Below, piece by piece: positions 25,748-32,541 of a stretch of DNA of 64,000 nt (within the stretch, counting starts at the first letter, position 1; the number at the start of each line of letters is the position of its first letter). The DNA comes from DATFVB01 sp963714035 (GTDB lineage Bacteria > Acidobacteriota > Thermoanaerobaculia > UBA5066 > DATFVB01). The stretch covers positions 558,001-622,000 of the forward strand of contig OY970224.1 in NCBI GenBank assembly GCA_963714035.1, read 5' to 3'. Below the pieces are notes generated by a model that worked only from the letters and a program-made list of their open reading frames with translations, did not search any database and was not told the DNA's origin. A program made the translations under genes and the position numbers.

Positions 25748-27463
25748 GTGCCCGCGCTTCGCGGAGTCAGCGTTTCGGGCGGCATCGCGGTCGGGAGGGC
25801 TGTCGTGCTCCGCACGCGGGACGGCTGGGTGGCGCGCCTTCCGATCCCTCCCGGGAGGATCGAGGACGAGTGCGCTCGTCTGCGCGCCGCTGCCGAAGCG
25901 GCGTCCCGGCGGCTGACCGGGCTCTCCGGGAAAAGCCCGGCGGCGATGGGGGGAGAGCTCGCCTCGATCCTCGCCGCCCACGCGCTGATGGCGGTCGACC
26001 CCGCCTTCGTGCGGCCGGTCGAGAAGCGGATCCGGCGCGAGGGGATCAACGCCGAATGGGCCCTCCGGGCCACGGCCGAAGAGCTGAAGGAGAAGCTCGC
26101 GGGCGCCGTCGATCCCGTTTTTTCCGCGCGGGGCGACGACATCCTGCAGGTGGCGAGCGCCATCGCGGCCGAGCTCTCGGTGCCCGGAGAAGGCTTCGAG
26201 AACGCGGCGATCGAGCCGGGCTCGATCCTGGTCGCGGACGATCTTTCGCCCGCGCAGGTCGCCCGGCTCGATCCCGCCCGGTTCGCCGGCATCGCTCTCG
26301 AGCGCGGAGGCGTCCATTCCCACACCGCGATCATCGCCCGCTCGTTCGGCCTGCCCGCCGTCGTGGGCGTCGCCGGCCTTCTCGATCACGCGATGGGGAG
26401 CCGCCCGATCGTCGTGGACGGCGAGCGCGGGCTGGTGGATCCCGCCCCGACGAAACCGCAACTCCGCCGGGCCCTCGAAGGCGCCTCCCGCCGGCGCGAA
26501 GAGGAGAAGGCGAGAGGAGACCGCGCCTATCGCCGCCGCGGCGGGACTGCCGACGGCATCCCGATCACTCTGCGGGCCAACGTCGAGCTCCCCGGGGAAT
26601 CGAGGATGCTCCGGCGCTGGGGCGCGGAGGGAATCGGATTGTTCCGGTCGGAATTCCTCTTTCTCGCCGCCACGGAGGGGCCCCCTTCCGCCGAAGAGCA
26701 GGAGCAGGTCTACGCGACCCTCGCGGCCCGGTGCCGGCCGCATTCGCTCATCGTCCGGACGTACGACCTCGGGGGAGAGAAGGGCTGGGGACCGCGCGAT
26801 CGCGACGCCTCCGCCATGGGGCTCCGCGGCGTCCGCCACAGTCTCGCGCATCCCGAAGCCTTCCGCGACCAGCTGCGCGCGCTCGTCCGCGCCGGCCGGC
26901 GCTCGGGAAACGTGAAGATCCTCCTGCCGATGGTTTCGTCGCCGGAGGAGGTCGTCGGCGTACGCGCTCATCTGCGCGCGGTCGCAATCGAAGAGGACGC
27001 GCCGGTTCCGGACCTCGGCGCGATGGTCGAAATCCCGTCCGCGGTCGTGCTGGCGGCCGAGCTCGCCCGCGAAGTCGAGTTCTTCTCGATCGGGACTAAC
27101 GACCTCGCGCAGTACGTGCTCGCCGCGGAGAGGAGCGATCCGAGCGTCTCCGCCTACTACCGCCCGGCCGCGCCCGCCGTGCTCCGGATGATAAAATGGA
27201 TGGTGGATGCGGCCCTCGGGGCCGGGCGGCCGTTGGCGGTCTGCGGCGAGCTCGCGGGGGATCCGCTGGGCGCCTGCCTCCTGGCGGGAATGGGAGTGAG
27301 AGAGCTGTCGATGAGTCCCGTGCTGATCCCGAAGGTCGACGAGACGCTCGCGCGATTTGCCGGGGCGGATCTCGCCGCGCTCGCGGCGGCCGCGCTCGCG
27401 TGCGCGACCGCCGAAGAAGTGCAGGAGCTCGGGCGCGGCTGGGCGGGAAAGGCGGGGGCATGA
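25748..27463 (+). CDS. ptsI: PTS enzyme I (phosphoenolpyruvate-protein phosphotransferase)
   Basis: Takes phosphate from PEP and gives it to HPr. The 571-residue protein has the N-terminal HPr-binding region (LRGVSVSGGIAVGRAV) and the active histidine in ERGGVHSHTAIIARSFGLPAVVG. The PEP-binding barrel follows, with IGLFRSEFLF, GTNDLAQYVLAAERSD and SVCGELAGDP-like (AVCGELAGDP). Start GTG 25748 gives the normal N-terminus. The 3' end overlaps the cupin gene by 4 bp. Confidence 0.95.
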   Translation: MPALRGVSVSGGIAVGRAVVLRTRDGWVARLPIPPGRIEDECARLRAAAEAASRRLTGLSGKSPAAMGGELASILAAHALMAVDPAFVRPVEKRIRREGINAEWALRATAEELKEKLAGAVDPVFSARGDDILQVASAIAAELSVPGEGFENAAIEPGSILVADDLSPAQVARLDPARFAGIALERGGVHSHTAIIARSFGLPAVVGVAGLLDHAMGSRPIVVDGERGLVDPAPTKPQLRRALEGASRRREEEKARGDRAYRRRGGTADGIPITLRANVELPGESRMLRRWGAEGIGLFRSEFLFLAATEGPPSAEEQEQVYATLAARCRPHSLIVRTYDLGGEKGWGPRDRDASAMGLRGVRHSLAHPEAFRDQLRALVRAGRRSGNVKILLPMVSSPEEVVGVRAHLRAVAIEEDAPVPDLGAMVEIPSAVVLAAELAREVEFFSIGTNDLAQYVLAAERSDPSVSAYYRPAAPAVLRMIKWMVDAALGAGRPLAVCGELAGDPLGACLLAGMGVRELSMSPVLIPKVDETLARFAGADLAALAAAALACATAEEVQELGRGWAGKAGA

Positions 27464-27846
27464 TCCGGCGGGTCGAGAAACCGTGGGGGCACGAGATCAT
27501 CTACGCCCACACCGAGCGCTATGCCGGGAAGATCCTCTTCATCCGGGCCGGAGAGCGCCTTTCGCTGCAGTACCACCGCCGAAAAGACGAAACCATCTAC
27601 GTTCTCACGGGAGAGATGAGCCTGGAAATCGAAACCGACGGGGAGCGCAGGACCCACCGCCTCGCGGCCGGCGAGTCGCGCCACATTCCGGCCGGCGTCC
27701 GCCATCGGATGATCGCCGAGACGGACTGTCAGGTCGCCGAGGCTTCCTCGCCGGAGCTCGACGACGTCGTCCGGCTGGAGGACCTTTACGGGAGAGTGGA
27801 CGCAGCGTCGGGTGCGGCCGTCCCGGTCAAGAAAGCGGTCTCATGA
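27460..27846 (+). CDS. Cupin, mannose-6-phosphate isomerase type II-like
   Basis: 128-residue single-domain cupin. The sequence KPWGHEIIYAHTERYAGKILFIRAG with LQYHRRKDETIYVLTGE and GESRHIPAGVRHRM matches the metal-binding cupin fold of mannose-6-phosphate isomerase/mannose-1-phosphate guanylyltransferase C-terminal domains. The His pair and Glu expected for metal binding are visible. Overlap with ptsI (ATGA) suggests a sugar-phosphate function, but the substrate is not determined. Confidence 0.75.
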   Translation: MIRRVEKPWGHEIIYAHTERYAGKILFIRAGERLSLQYHRRKDETIYVLTGEMSLEIETDGERRTHRLAAGESRHIPAGVRHRMIAETDCQVAEASSPELDDVVRLEDLYGRVDAASGAAVPVKKAVS

Positions 27847-28541
27847 AGCGACTCCCCATCTTCGCCGGGATGCTCCTGGCCGGAGCGGCGCTCTACGGCG
27901 CCGAGGCGCCCCCTGCGGCCGTCGATCAGACGCCGCCTCCAAAGACGGACGAGTCCCAGGCCGGAAAAACCAGCGAGGCGCCGGCGCCGCCGGCGAAGCA
28001 TCGGCTCGGCGGGAGCTTCAAGGGCCATCCCATCCCGCCTTCCACCGCCGAAGCCTCGAAACCGGCGGCGAGGCCCGCGGCGGCCCCGTCCGGGAAGAAG
28101 AAGAGTTCGAGGCTCGTCATCGACAACGCCCTGGTGAAGAGCAAGGCGGCGCCGGAGGATCGGTCGTCGGCCACAGGGTCGGAGTCCTCGGCCGAACCCG
28201 CGAATCCGGCCCCTCCTCCGCCCGTCACGATGCCGAAGATTCTCGATCTCGAGGGACACGACGAGGCCTACTGGAAGGCGAAGGCCGCCGCGACGCGCGA
28301 CGCGGTGCAGAAGGCGCACGAGACGCTCGCCGCCGCCCAGGCGGAGGAGAAGCGCGAGGAAAACGACTTCTACGCGTGGGACGACGGACAGTACCGGGAC
28401 AACGTCATCAAGCCCGCCTGGGATCGCGCCCGGGACGAGACGGTCCGGGCGCAGGCGGACCTGGAGACCGCGCAGAAACAGCTCGACGATCTGGAGGACG
28501 AGGCGCGGCGAGCCGGCGCCTACCCCGGGTGGATCCGGTAG
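27843..28541 (+). CDS. Secreted Pro/Ala-rich coiled-coil protein
   Basis: 232-residue hypothetical protein with a signal peptide (MKRLPIFAGMLLAGAALYGA, cleavage near residue 20). A low-complexity Pro/Ala/Lys-rich stretch runs to about residue 130. The last 90 residues are Ala/Glu/Arg-rich and predicted helical or coiled coil (WKAKAAATRDAVQKAHETLA). Likely periplasmic. The ATGA overlap with the cupin makes it the last gene of the PTS operon. No family recognised. Confidence 0.55.
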   Translation: MKRLPIFAGMLLAGAALYGAEAPPAAVDQTPPPKTDESQAGKTSEAPAPPAKHRLGGSFKGHPIPPSTAEASKPAARPAAAPSGKKKSSRLVIDNALVKSKAAPEDRSSATGSESSAEPANPAPPPPVTMPKILDLEGHDEAYWKAKAAATRDAVQKAHETLAAAQAEEKREENDFYAWDDGQYRDNVIKPAWDRARDETVRAQADLETAQKQLDDLEDEARRAGAYPGWIR

Positions 28542-28551
28542 AGCCGTTCCC

Positions 28552-29868
28552 GTGAAATTCCACGTCGAGACCTGGGGTTGTCAGATGAACGTCCTCGACG
28601 GCCAGCGGATGGCCGGTCTGCTCGAGGAGCGCGGGCTCTCGGCGACCGGGGATCCCTTCGATGCCGACGTGCTGCTCTTGAACACCTGCGACGTTCGCGA
28701 GAAGGCGGAAGCGAAGGTCTATTCCGAGCTCGGACGCTTCGCATCCTGGAAGAGGGAAAAGACGGGGCGCGTCATCGGCGTCACGGGTTGCGTCGCGCAA
28801 CGGGCGGGGCTGAAGATCCTCGAGCGGATGCCGTACGTCGACTTCGTGCTCGGCACCGGAAACGTCGAGAGGGTGCCGGAGGCGGTCGAGCAGGCGCTCG
28901 AGGGGCGCCGCGCCGCTCTGCGGGATCTCGACCGGGACAGCCCGGTGTACCAGTTCCGTTCGATCGCGCGCGATTCGCCGTTCCGGGCCTTCGTGACGGT
29001 CATCGAAGGATGCGACCAGTTCTGCACCTTCTGCGTCGTCCCCTTCACGCGCGGGCGCGAGCGGAGCCGGCGGCGGGCGGAGGTGGAAGCGGAATGCCGC
29101 GAGCTCGCGGCGAAGGGATTCACGGAAATCACGCTCCTCGGCCAGACGGTGAACGCGTACTCGTGTCCCGAGACCGGGGCGGACCTCGCCGCGCTCCTCG
29201 ACCGGCTGTGCGGAATCGACGGCATCCGCCGGCTGCGGTACATCACCTCGCATCCGGCGTTCGTCACGCCGGGCTTCGGCGACGTGCTCGGGCGGCAGGC
29301 GAAGATCGGCCGGTATTTCCACCTTCCGGCGCAATCGGGCTCGGACCGCGTGCTCTCCCGGATGAAGCGGCGGTACACCTCGGGTCGATACCGGGAGATC
29401 GTCGCGGATGTCCGAGCACGGGCCTCCGACGTCGTGTTCTCGTCCGACTTCATCGTGGGGTTCCCCGGCGAGACGGAGGAAGACTTCCGCCGCACGCTCG
29501 ACCTCGTCGAGGAGGTCCGCTTCGGTACGCTGTTCGCCTTCCTGTATTCCGCCCGGCCGGGAACCGCGGCCGCGCGGTGGGGGAGCGAGGCGGAGGTGCC
29601 CCTGGAAGTCTCGAAGGAACGGCTCGCTCGTCTGCTCGACCTGCAGCGGCGGATCCAGTCGGAAGCCCACCGGGAGCTCGAAGGGAGCGTCTTCGACGTC
29701 CTCGTGGAAGGCGCGAGCAAGATCGGAAGCACCCTTTCCGGCCGGACGTCGTGCAACCGGATCGTCCACTTCCATCCTCGTCCGGAGAGCCCCGTGGGCC
29801 CCGGCGAATACGTCCCGGTCCGGATCGACCGGGGCCTCGAGAATTCGCTCGCCGGGTCGCCGGCATGA
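28552..29868 (+). CDS. miaB: tRNA-2-methylthio-N6-dimethylallyladenosine synthase
   Basis: Radical SAM methylthiotransferase that modifies A37 of tRNAs. The 438-residue protein has the N-terminal MTTase domain with three cluster cysteines (TWGCQMN, NTCDVREKA, GCVAQR). The radical SAM CxxxCxxC is CDQFCTFCVVPFTRGRERSR. C-terminal TRAM region residues GRTSCNRIVHF and GEYVPVRI complete it. Start GTG 28552 sits directly before KFHVETWGC. Between it and the next gene lie about 70 bp without a feature. Confidence 0.94.
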   Translation: MKFHVETWGCQMNVLDGQRMAGLLEERGLSATGDPFDADVLLLNTCDVREKAEAKVYSELGRFASWKREKTGRVIGVTGCVAQRAGLKILERMPYVDFVLGTGNVERVPEAVEQALEGRRAALRDLDRDSPVYQFRSIARDSPFRAFVTVIEGCDQFCTFCVVPFTRGRERSRRRAEVEAECRELAAKGFTEITLLGQTVNAYSCPETGADLAALLDRLCGIDGIRRLRYITSHPAFVTPGFGDVLGRQAKIGRYFHLPAQSGSDRVLSRMKRRYTSGRYREIVADVRARASDVVFSSDFIVGFPGETEEDFRRTLDLVEEVRFGTLFAFLYSARPGTAAARWGSEAEVPLEVSKERLARLLDLQRRIQSEAHRELEGSVFDVLVEGASKIGSTLSGRTSCNRIVHFHPRPESPVGPGEYVPVRIDRGLENSLAGSPA

Positions 29869-29941
29869 AACCGGCGGCCGTCGGAGGGGGTCGATTTCCG
29901 TGGTGCTCCGCCTGCAGGAGGCACTCCGGGGGAGGGGAACC

Positions 29942-30421
29942 ATGAAGAAGATGGAGATCAAGGGGCTGCTTCTCGACCCGATCTCGAACACGCCGGTGGT
30001 CGTTTTGAAAGACGACGAGGAGAAGTTCTTCCTCCCGATCTGGATCGGCGTGTTCGAGGCGAACGCGATCGCCTTGAAGATCGAGAACGTCGCGACATCC
30101 CGTCCCCTGACGCACGACCTGTTCTTCAACACCCTCGGGGACCTGAAGGCGAAGATCGAGAAGATCGTCATCAACGACCTGCGCGAGAACACGTTCTACG
30201 CGCGCATCTTCGTCACCCGGGAAGGGGAGTCGATCGAGATCGACAGCCGCCCCTCGGACGCGCTCGCGCTCGCCCTGCGTTTCGGAGCCGGGATCTACGT
30301 CGAGGAGGAAGTTCTCGAAAAGAGCCGCAAGATCGAGGTCGAAGACGCCCGGAATCCCGAACGCCTCAAGAAATGGCTGGAGGAAGTCGATCCGGAGGAA
30401 TTGGGCAAGTACAAGATGTAG
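29942..30421 (+). CDS. Bifunctional nuclease domain protein (DUF151/BFN)
   Basis: 159-residue protein of the bifunctional nuclease family: MKKMEIKGLLLDPISNTPVV, LPIWIGVFEANAIALKIE, RPLTHDLF, and SRPSDALALALRFGAGIYV are the conserved blocks. Proteins of this family have reported DNase/RNase activity in plants; bacterial roles are unclear. ATG 29942 follows AGGGGA at ribosome-site distance. A longer upstream reading is rejected. Confidence 0.88.
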   Translation: MKKMEIKGLLLDPISNTPVVVLKDDEEKFFLPIWIGVFEANAIALKIENVATSRPLTHDLFFNTLGDLKAKIEKIVINDLRENTFYARIFVTREGESIEIDSRPSDALALALRFGAGIYVEEEVLEKSRKIEVEDARNPERLKKWLEEVDPEELGKYKM

Positions 30422-30462
30422 ATGGCTGGCGCGAAGATGCATCGAGCCGGCCAGGCGCGAAC

Positions 30463-30517
30463 CCTTCCGCCGCGCCCTCAACGTACACTCCGGTACGCCT
30501 CGGGACGGGGCGGAAGG
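30463..30517. repeat. Intergenic bulged hairpin before parA (copy C)
   Basis: In the 232-bp gap before parA, CCTTCCGCC (30463-30471) pairs with GGCGGAAGG (30509-30517), enclosing an inner stem CGTAC/GTACG (30482-30486, 30493-30497). The loop side carries CCGGTACGCCTCGG, identical to the loop of the hairpin at 9831. It is followed by GC-rich sequence and then the parA promoter. Confidence 0.55.
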
Positions 30518-30608
30518 CTCCGCATCCCGGCGGGCTCGCGCCTCTCCGCGCCTCGTCCTCGTTAAGACCCGATTCAGCGGCGAAAATCCCCCGAAAACCG
30601 CTCGCTGT

Positions 30609-30637
30609 TTGACCTCTCCGGACGGCCCGTCTATATT
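30609..30637 (+). promoter_or_regulatory. Sigma-70-type promoter for parAB
   Basis: TTGACC (30609-30614) and TATATT (30632-30637) are separated by exactly 17 bp. Transcription should begin about 30644, only about ten bases before the parA ATG at 30654, so the mRNA would be nearly leaderless; no ribosome site is seen. This also argues against the in-frame TTG at 30609 as the parA start. Confidence 0.75.
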
Positions 30638-30653
30638 CGACTGCGGCTCATTC

Positions 30654-31409
30654 ATGATCATCACCATCGCCAATCAAAAAGGGGGCGTGGGCAAGACCAC
30701 GACGGCGATCAATCTCGCCGCCGCGCTCGCCCAGAAGGGGCTGAAGACCCTTCTGATCGATCTCGACCCCCAGGGAAACAGCACGATCACCTTCGTCGAC
30801 CGGAAAGACGTCGAGAAGTCGATGTACGACGTCCTCTCCGATCCCGCAACGAAGCTCTCGCACATCGTCAAGCCCACCAAAGACCCGAACCTGATCGTCG
30901 CCCCGGCCCGGATCTCGCTCGCCAAGATCGAGAGCAAGCTGGTGGGGGAGATCGACGGGCACTTCCGTCTGAAAGACAAGATCGCCGGCGCCCAGGAGAG
31001 GTTCGACGCGATCGTGATCGACACCCCGCCGACGCTCGGGATGATCACGGTCAACGCCCTCGTCGCTTCCACCCACATCCTGATTCCGATCCAGTCGTCG
31101 TTCTTCTCGCTCGAGGGCACCGACGATCTCCTCGAGACGATCGAGAAGATCAAGGCGCGCCCGAACCCCAACCTCCGGGTCCTGGGGGTGGTCATCACGC
31201 TCCACGACAAGAGGACCGTCATCGCCAAGGACGTCCGGGACCAGATCGGCCGCGTCTTCGGCGACAAGCTCTTCAAGACCGTCATCACCAAGAGCGTCCG
31301 GCTCGAGGAGAGCCCGGCGCACCGGGAGACGATCTTCACGTTCGCCCCTCGTTCGTCCGGGGCGCTCGAGTACTACTCGCTGTCCGAGGAGGTGCTGTCC
31401 CGTGTCTAA
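30654..31409 (+). CDS. parA: ParA-family partition ATPase
   Basis: Deviant Walker-type ATPase that segregates DNA together with ParB. The 251-residue protein begins MIITIANQKGGVGKTTTAINLAAAL (signature lysine in KGGVGKTT). It then has LLIDLDPQGNST and the A' region FDAIVIDTPPTLG. The C-terminus lacks an N-terminal HTH, typical of chromosomal (type Ib/Soj-like) ParA. It overlaps parB by 8 bp. Unlike most chromosomal par loci, no rnpA, rpmH or rsmG lies nearby. Confidence 0.93.
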   Translation: MIITIANQKGGVGKTTTAINLAAALAQKGLKTLLIDLDPQGNSTITFVDRKDVEKSMYDVLSDPATKLSHIVKPTKDPNLIVAPARISLAKIESKLVGEIDGHFRLKDKIAGAQERFDAIVIDTPPTLGMITVNALVASTHILIPIQSSFFSLEGTDDLLETIEKIKARPNPNLRVLGVVITLHDKRTVIAKDVRDQIGRVFGDKLFKTVITKSVRLEESPAHRETIFTFAPRSSGALEYYSLSEEVLSRV

Positions 31410-32250
31410 ACGAGGTTTGCCGACCCAGGCCAGGATGCGACACGACGCCCATTTCGTCGACGCCCTCGCGGAGAGATTCGGCGCGTCGCTCGGGAAATAC
31501 CTCCCGGTCACCGACATCGAAACGAATCCGGACCAGCCCCGCCGCACGGTCGGAGACCTCTCCGACCTCAAGGCTTCGATCGAGAGCAAGGGGATCCTCG
31601 AACCGATCCTCGTCCGGCCCACGGCGGAGGGGCGATTTCAGATCATCTCGGGTGAGCGGCGCTTCCGGGCGGCAATCGAGGCGGGACTCACGGAAGTCCC
31701 CGCGATCGAGTTCGACGTGCCGGAAAACGAGGTCCTCGAGATTGCGCTCATCGAGAACCTGCACCGGAAAGACCTCACGGCGTTCGAAGAGGCGGAGGGG
31801 TTCCAGTCGCTGATCGACCGGCACGGCTACACGCACCAGCACGTCGCGGAGACTCTCGGAAAGTCGCGGGTGGCGATCACCGAGTCGCTTTCTCTCCTGC
31901 GGATCCCGGAGGACCTGCGGGACGAATGTCGGCGGGCCGACATCCACTCGAAATCGCTCCTCCTCGACCTCGCTCGGGCGGGCGATCGGGAAGCCATGGA
32001 GAGAGGGATCCGCGCGATCGTCGCCGGCGCGACCCGGGAGGCGCTCCGCCAACAGAAGAAGGACGACGAAGACGAGGACGCGCACCGGCGGCCCCGTCCT
32101 TTTCAGTTCCGCTACGCCCCGAAGAATTCGCCATTCCGCCTCAACCTGGCGTTCAACCGCAGCCGGGTCGGGAAGGAAGAGGTCGTCGAGGCGCTCCAGA
32201 AGATCATCGAAGAGATCCGCAAGGGCGAAGTCGAGCTCAGGAAGAAGTAG
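31402..32250 (+). CDS. parB: ParB-family partition protein
   Basis: 282-residue ParB/Spo0J-like protein. The N-terminal CTP-binding part has NPDQPRRTVGDLSDLKASI, ILEPILVRPT and SGERRFRAAIEAG, then IENLHRKDLTAFEEAEGF. The helix-turn-helix follows as YTHQHVAETLGKSRVAITESL. The C-terminal third is charged and not clearly the usual leucine-zipper dimer domain. Start GTG 31402 follows GAGGAGG. I did not see a parS-like 16-mer near it. The AT-rich palindrome lies about 150 bp downstream. Confidence 0.92.
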   Translation: MSKRGLPTQARMRHDAHFVDALAERFGASLGKYLPVTDIETNPDQPRRTVGDLSDLKASIESKGILEPILVRPTAEGRFQIISGERRFRAAIEAGLTEVPAIEFDVPENEVLEIALIENLHRKDLTAFEEAEGFQSLIDRHGYTHQHVAETLGKSRVAITESLSLLRIPEDLRDECRRADIHSKSLLLDLARAGDREAMERGIRAIVAGATREALRQQKKDDEDEDAHRRPRPFQFRYAPKNSPFRLNLAFNRSRVGKEEVVEALQKIIEEIRKGEVELRKK

Positions 32251-32255
32251 GGCCG

Positions 32256-32347
32256 GGCCGCTGCGCGGCCGTCGGTTCTGCCTGGCAGTTCGGAGTTCCC
32301 CGGTTACGAGTCGAAAGTCGAATGCCTGAGATCCCGGCCGCAGGCAT
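32256..32347 (+). terminator. Hairpins downstream of parB
   Basis: GGCCGC/GCGGCC (32256-32261, 32265-32270) lies just after the parB stop, and ATGCCTG/CAGGCAT (32322-32328, 32341-32347) further on. Neither is followed by a clear T-run, so terminator function is weakly supported. Between them lies a decayed relative of the ACGAGTC heptamer repeats. Confidence 0.3.
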
Positions 32348-32396
32348 CGCCAGTCCGCTTCGTGGGCAGGGTTGCGAAAGGGAGGCCGAAATCTGC

Positions 32397-32486
32397 GGCA
32401 ATATTATGTAGAAATAGATAAACCGGCCGACGACGTGTCCTTTCGGAAGCATCCTGACTCGGTTTATCTATTTTACATAATATGCC
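32397..32486. repeat. AT-rich near-perfect inverted repeat between parB and lptFG
   Basis: Left arm 32397-32425 and right arm 32460-32486 are inverted copies differing by two single-base insertions. They share the segments ATATTATGTA and AAATAGATAAACCG, around a 34-base GC-rich loop. In a genome this GC-rich, arms this AT-rich stand out. The right arm is part of a dif-like site (next entry). It could be a recombination site pair, a remnant of a mobile element, or a control hairpin for lptFG, whose ATG lies 55 bp away. Confidence 0.75.
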
Positions 32487-32497
32487 TTATCAGACGC
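32470..32497 (-). other. Candidate dif-like XerCD recombination site
   Basis: Read on the minus strand, the 28 bp divide into GCGTCTGATAA, GGCATA and TTATGTAAAAT. Against the E. coli dif sequence as I remember it, 20 of 28 positions agree. Ten of eleven agree in the conserved XerD half (TTATGTTAAAT), and the XerC half keeps the terminal ATAA. The 6-bp spacer length is correct. Gene orientation is nearly all + to the left and mostly - from 35 to 57 kb, as expected on the two sides of a terminus. The location next to parAB is unexpected for a terminus. Treat as a hypothesis. Confidence 0.45.
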
Positions 32498-32541
32498 TGT
32501 GAACCGGGAAACCCCGGGGACTTGCTACACTGCGCTCCCGC

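Noticed and set aside
25548..25748. A 66-codon + strand frame between ptsH and ptsI
   Set aside because: It runs through the palindromic element, has repeat-like composition, and its stop sits at the ptsI start; no homology recognised.
30422..32541. parS site near parAB
   Set aside because: I looked for a TGTTTCACGTGAAACA-like 16-mer around the two genes by eye and found none; the AT-rich palindrome does not match it.
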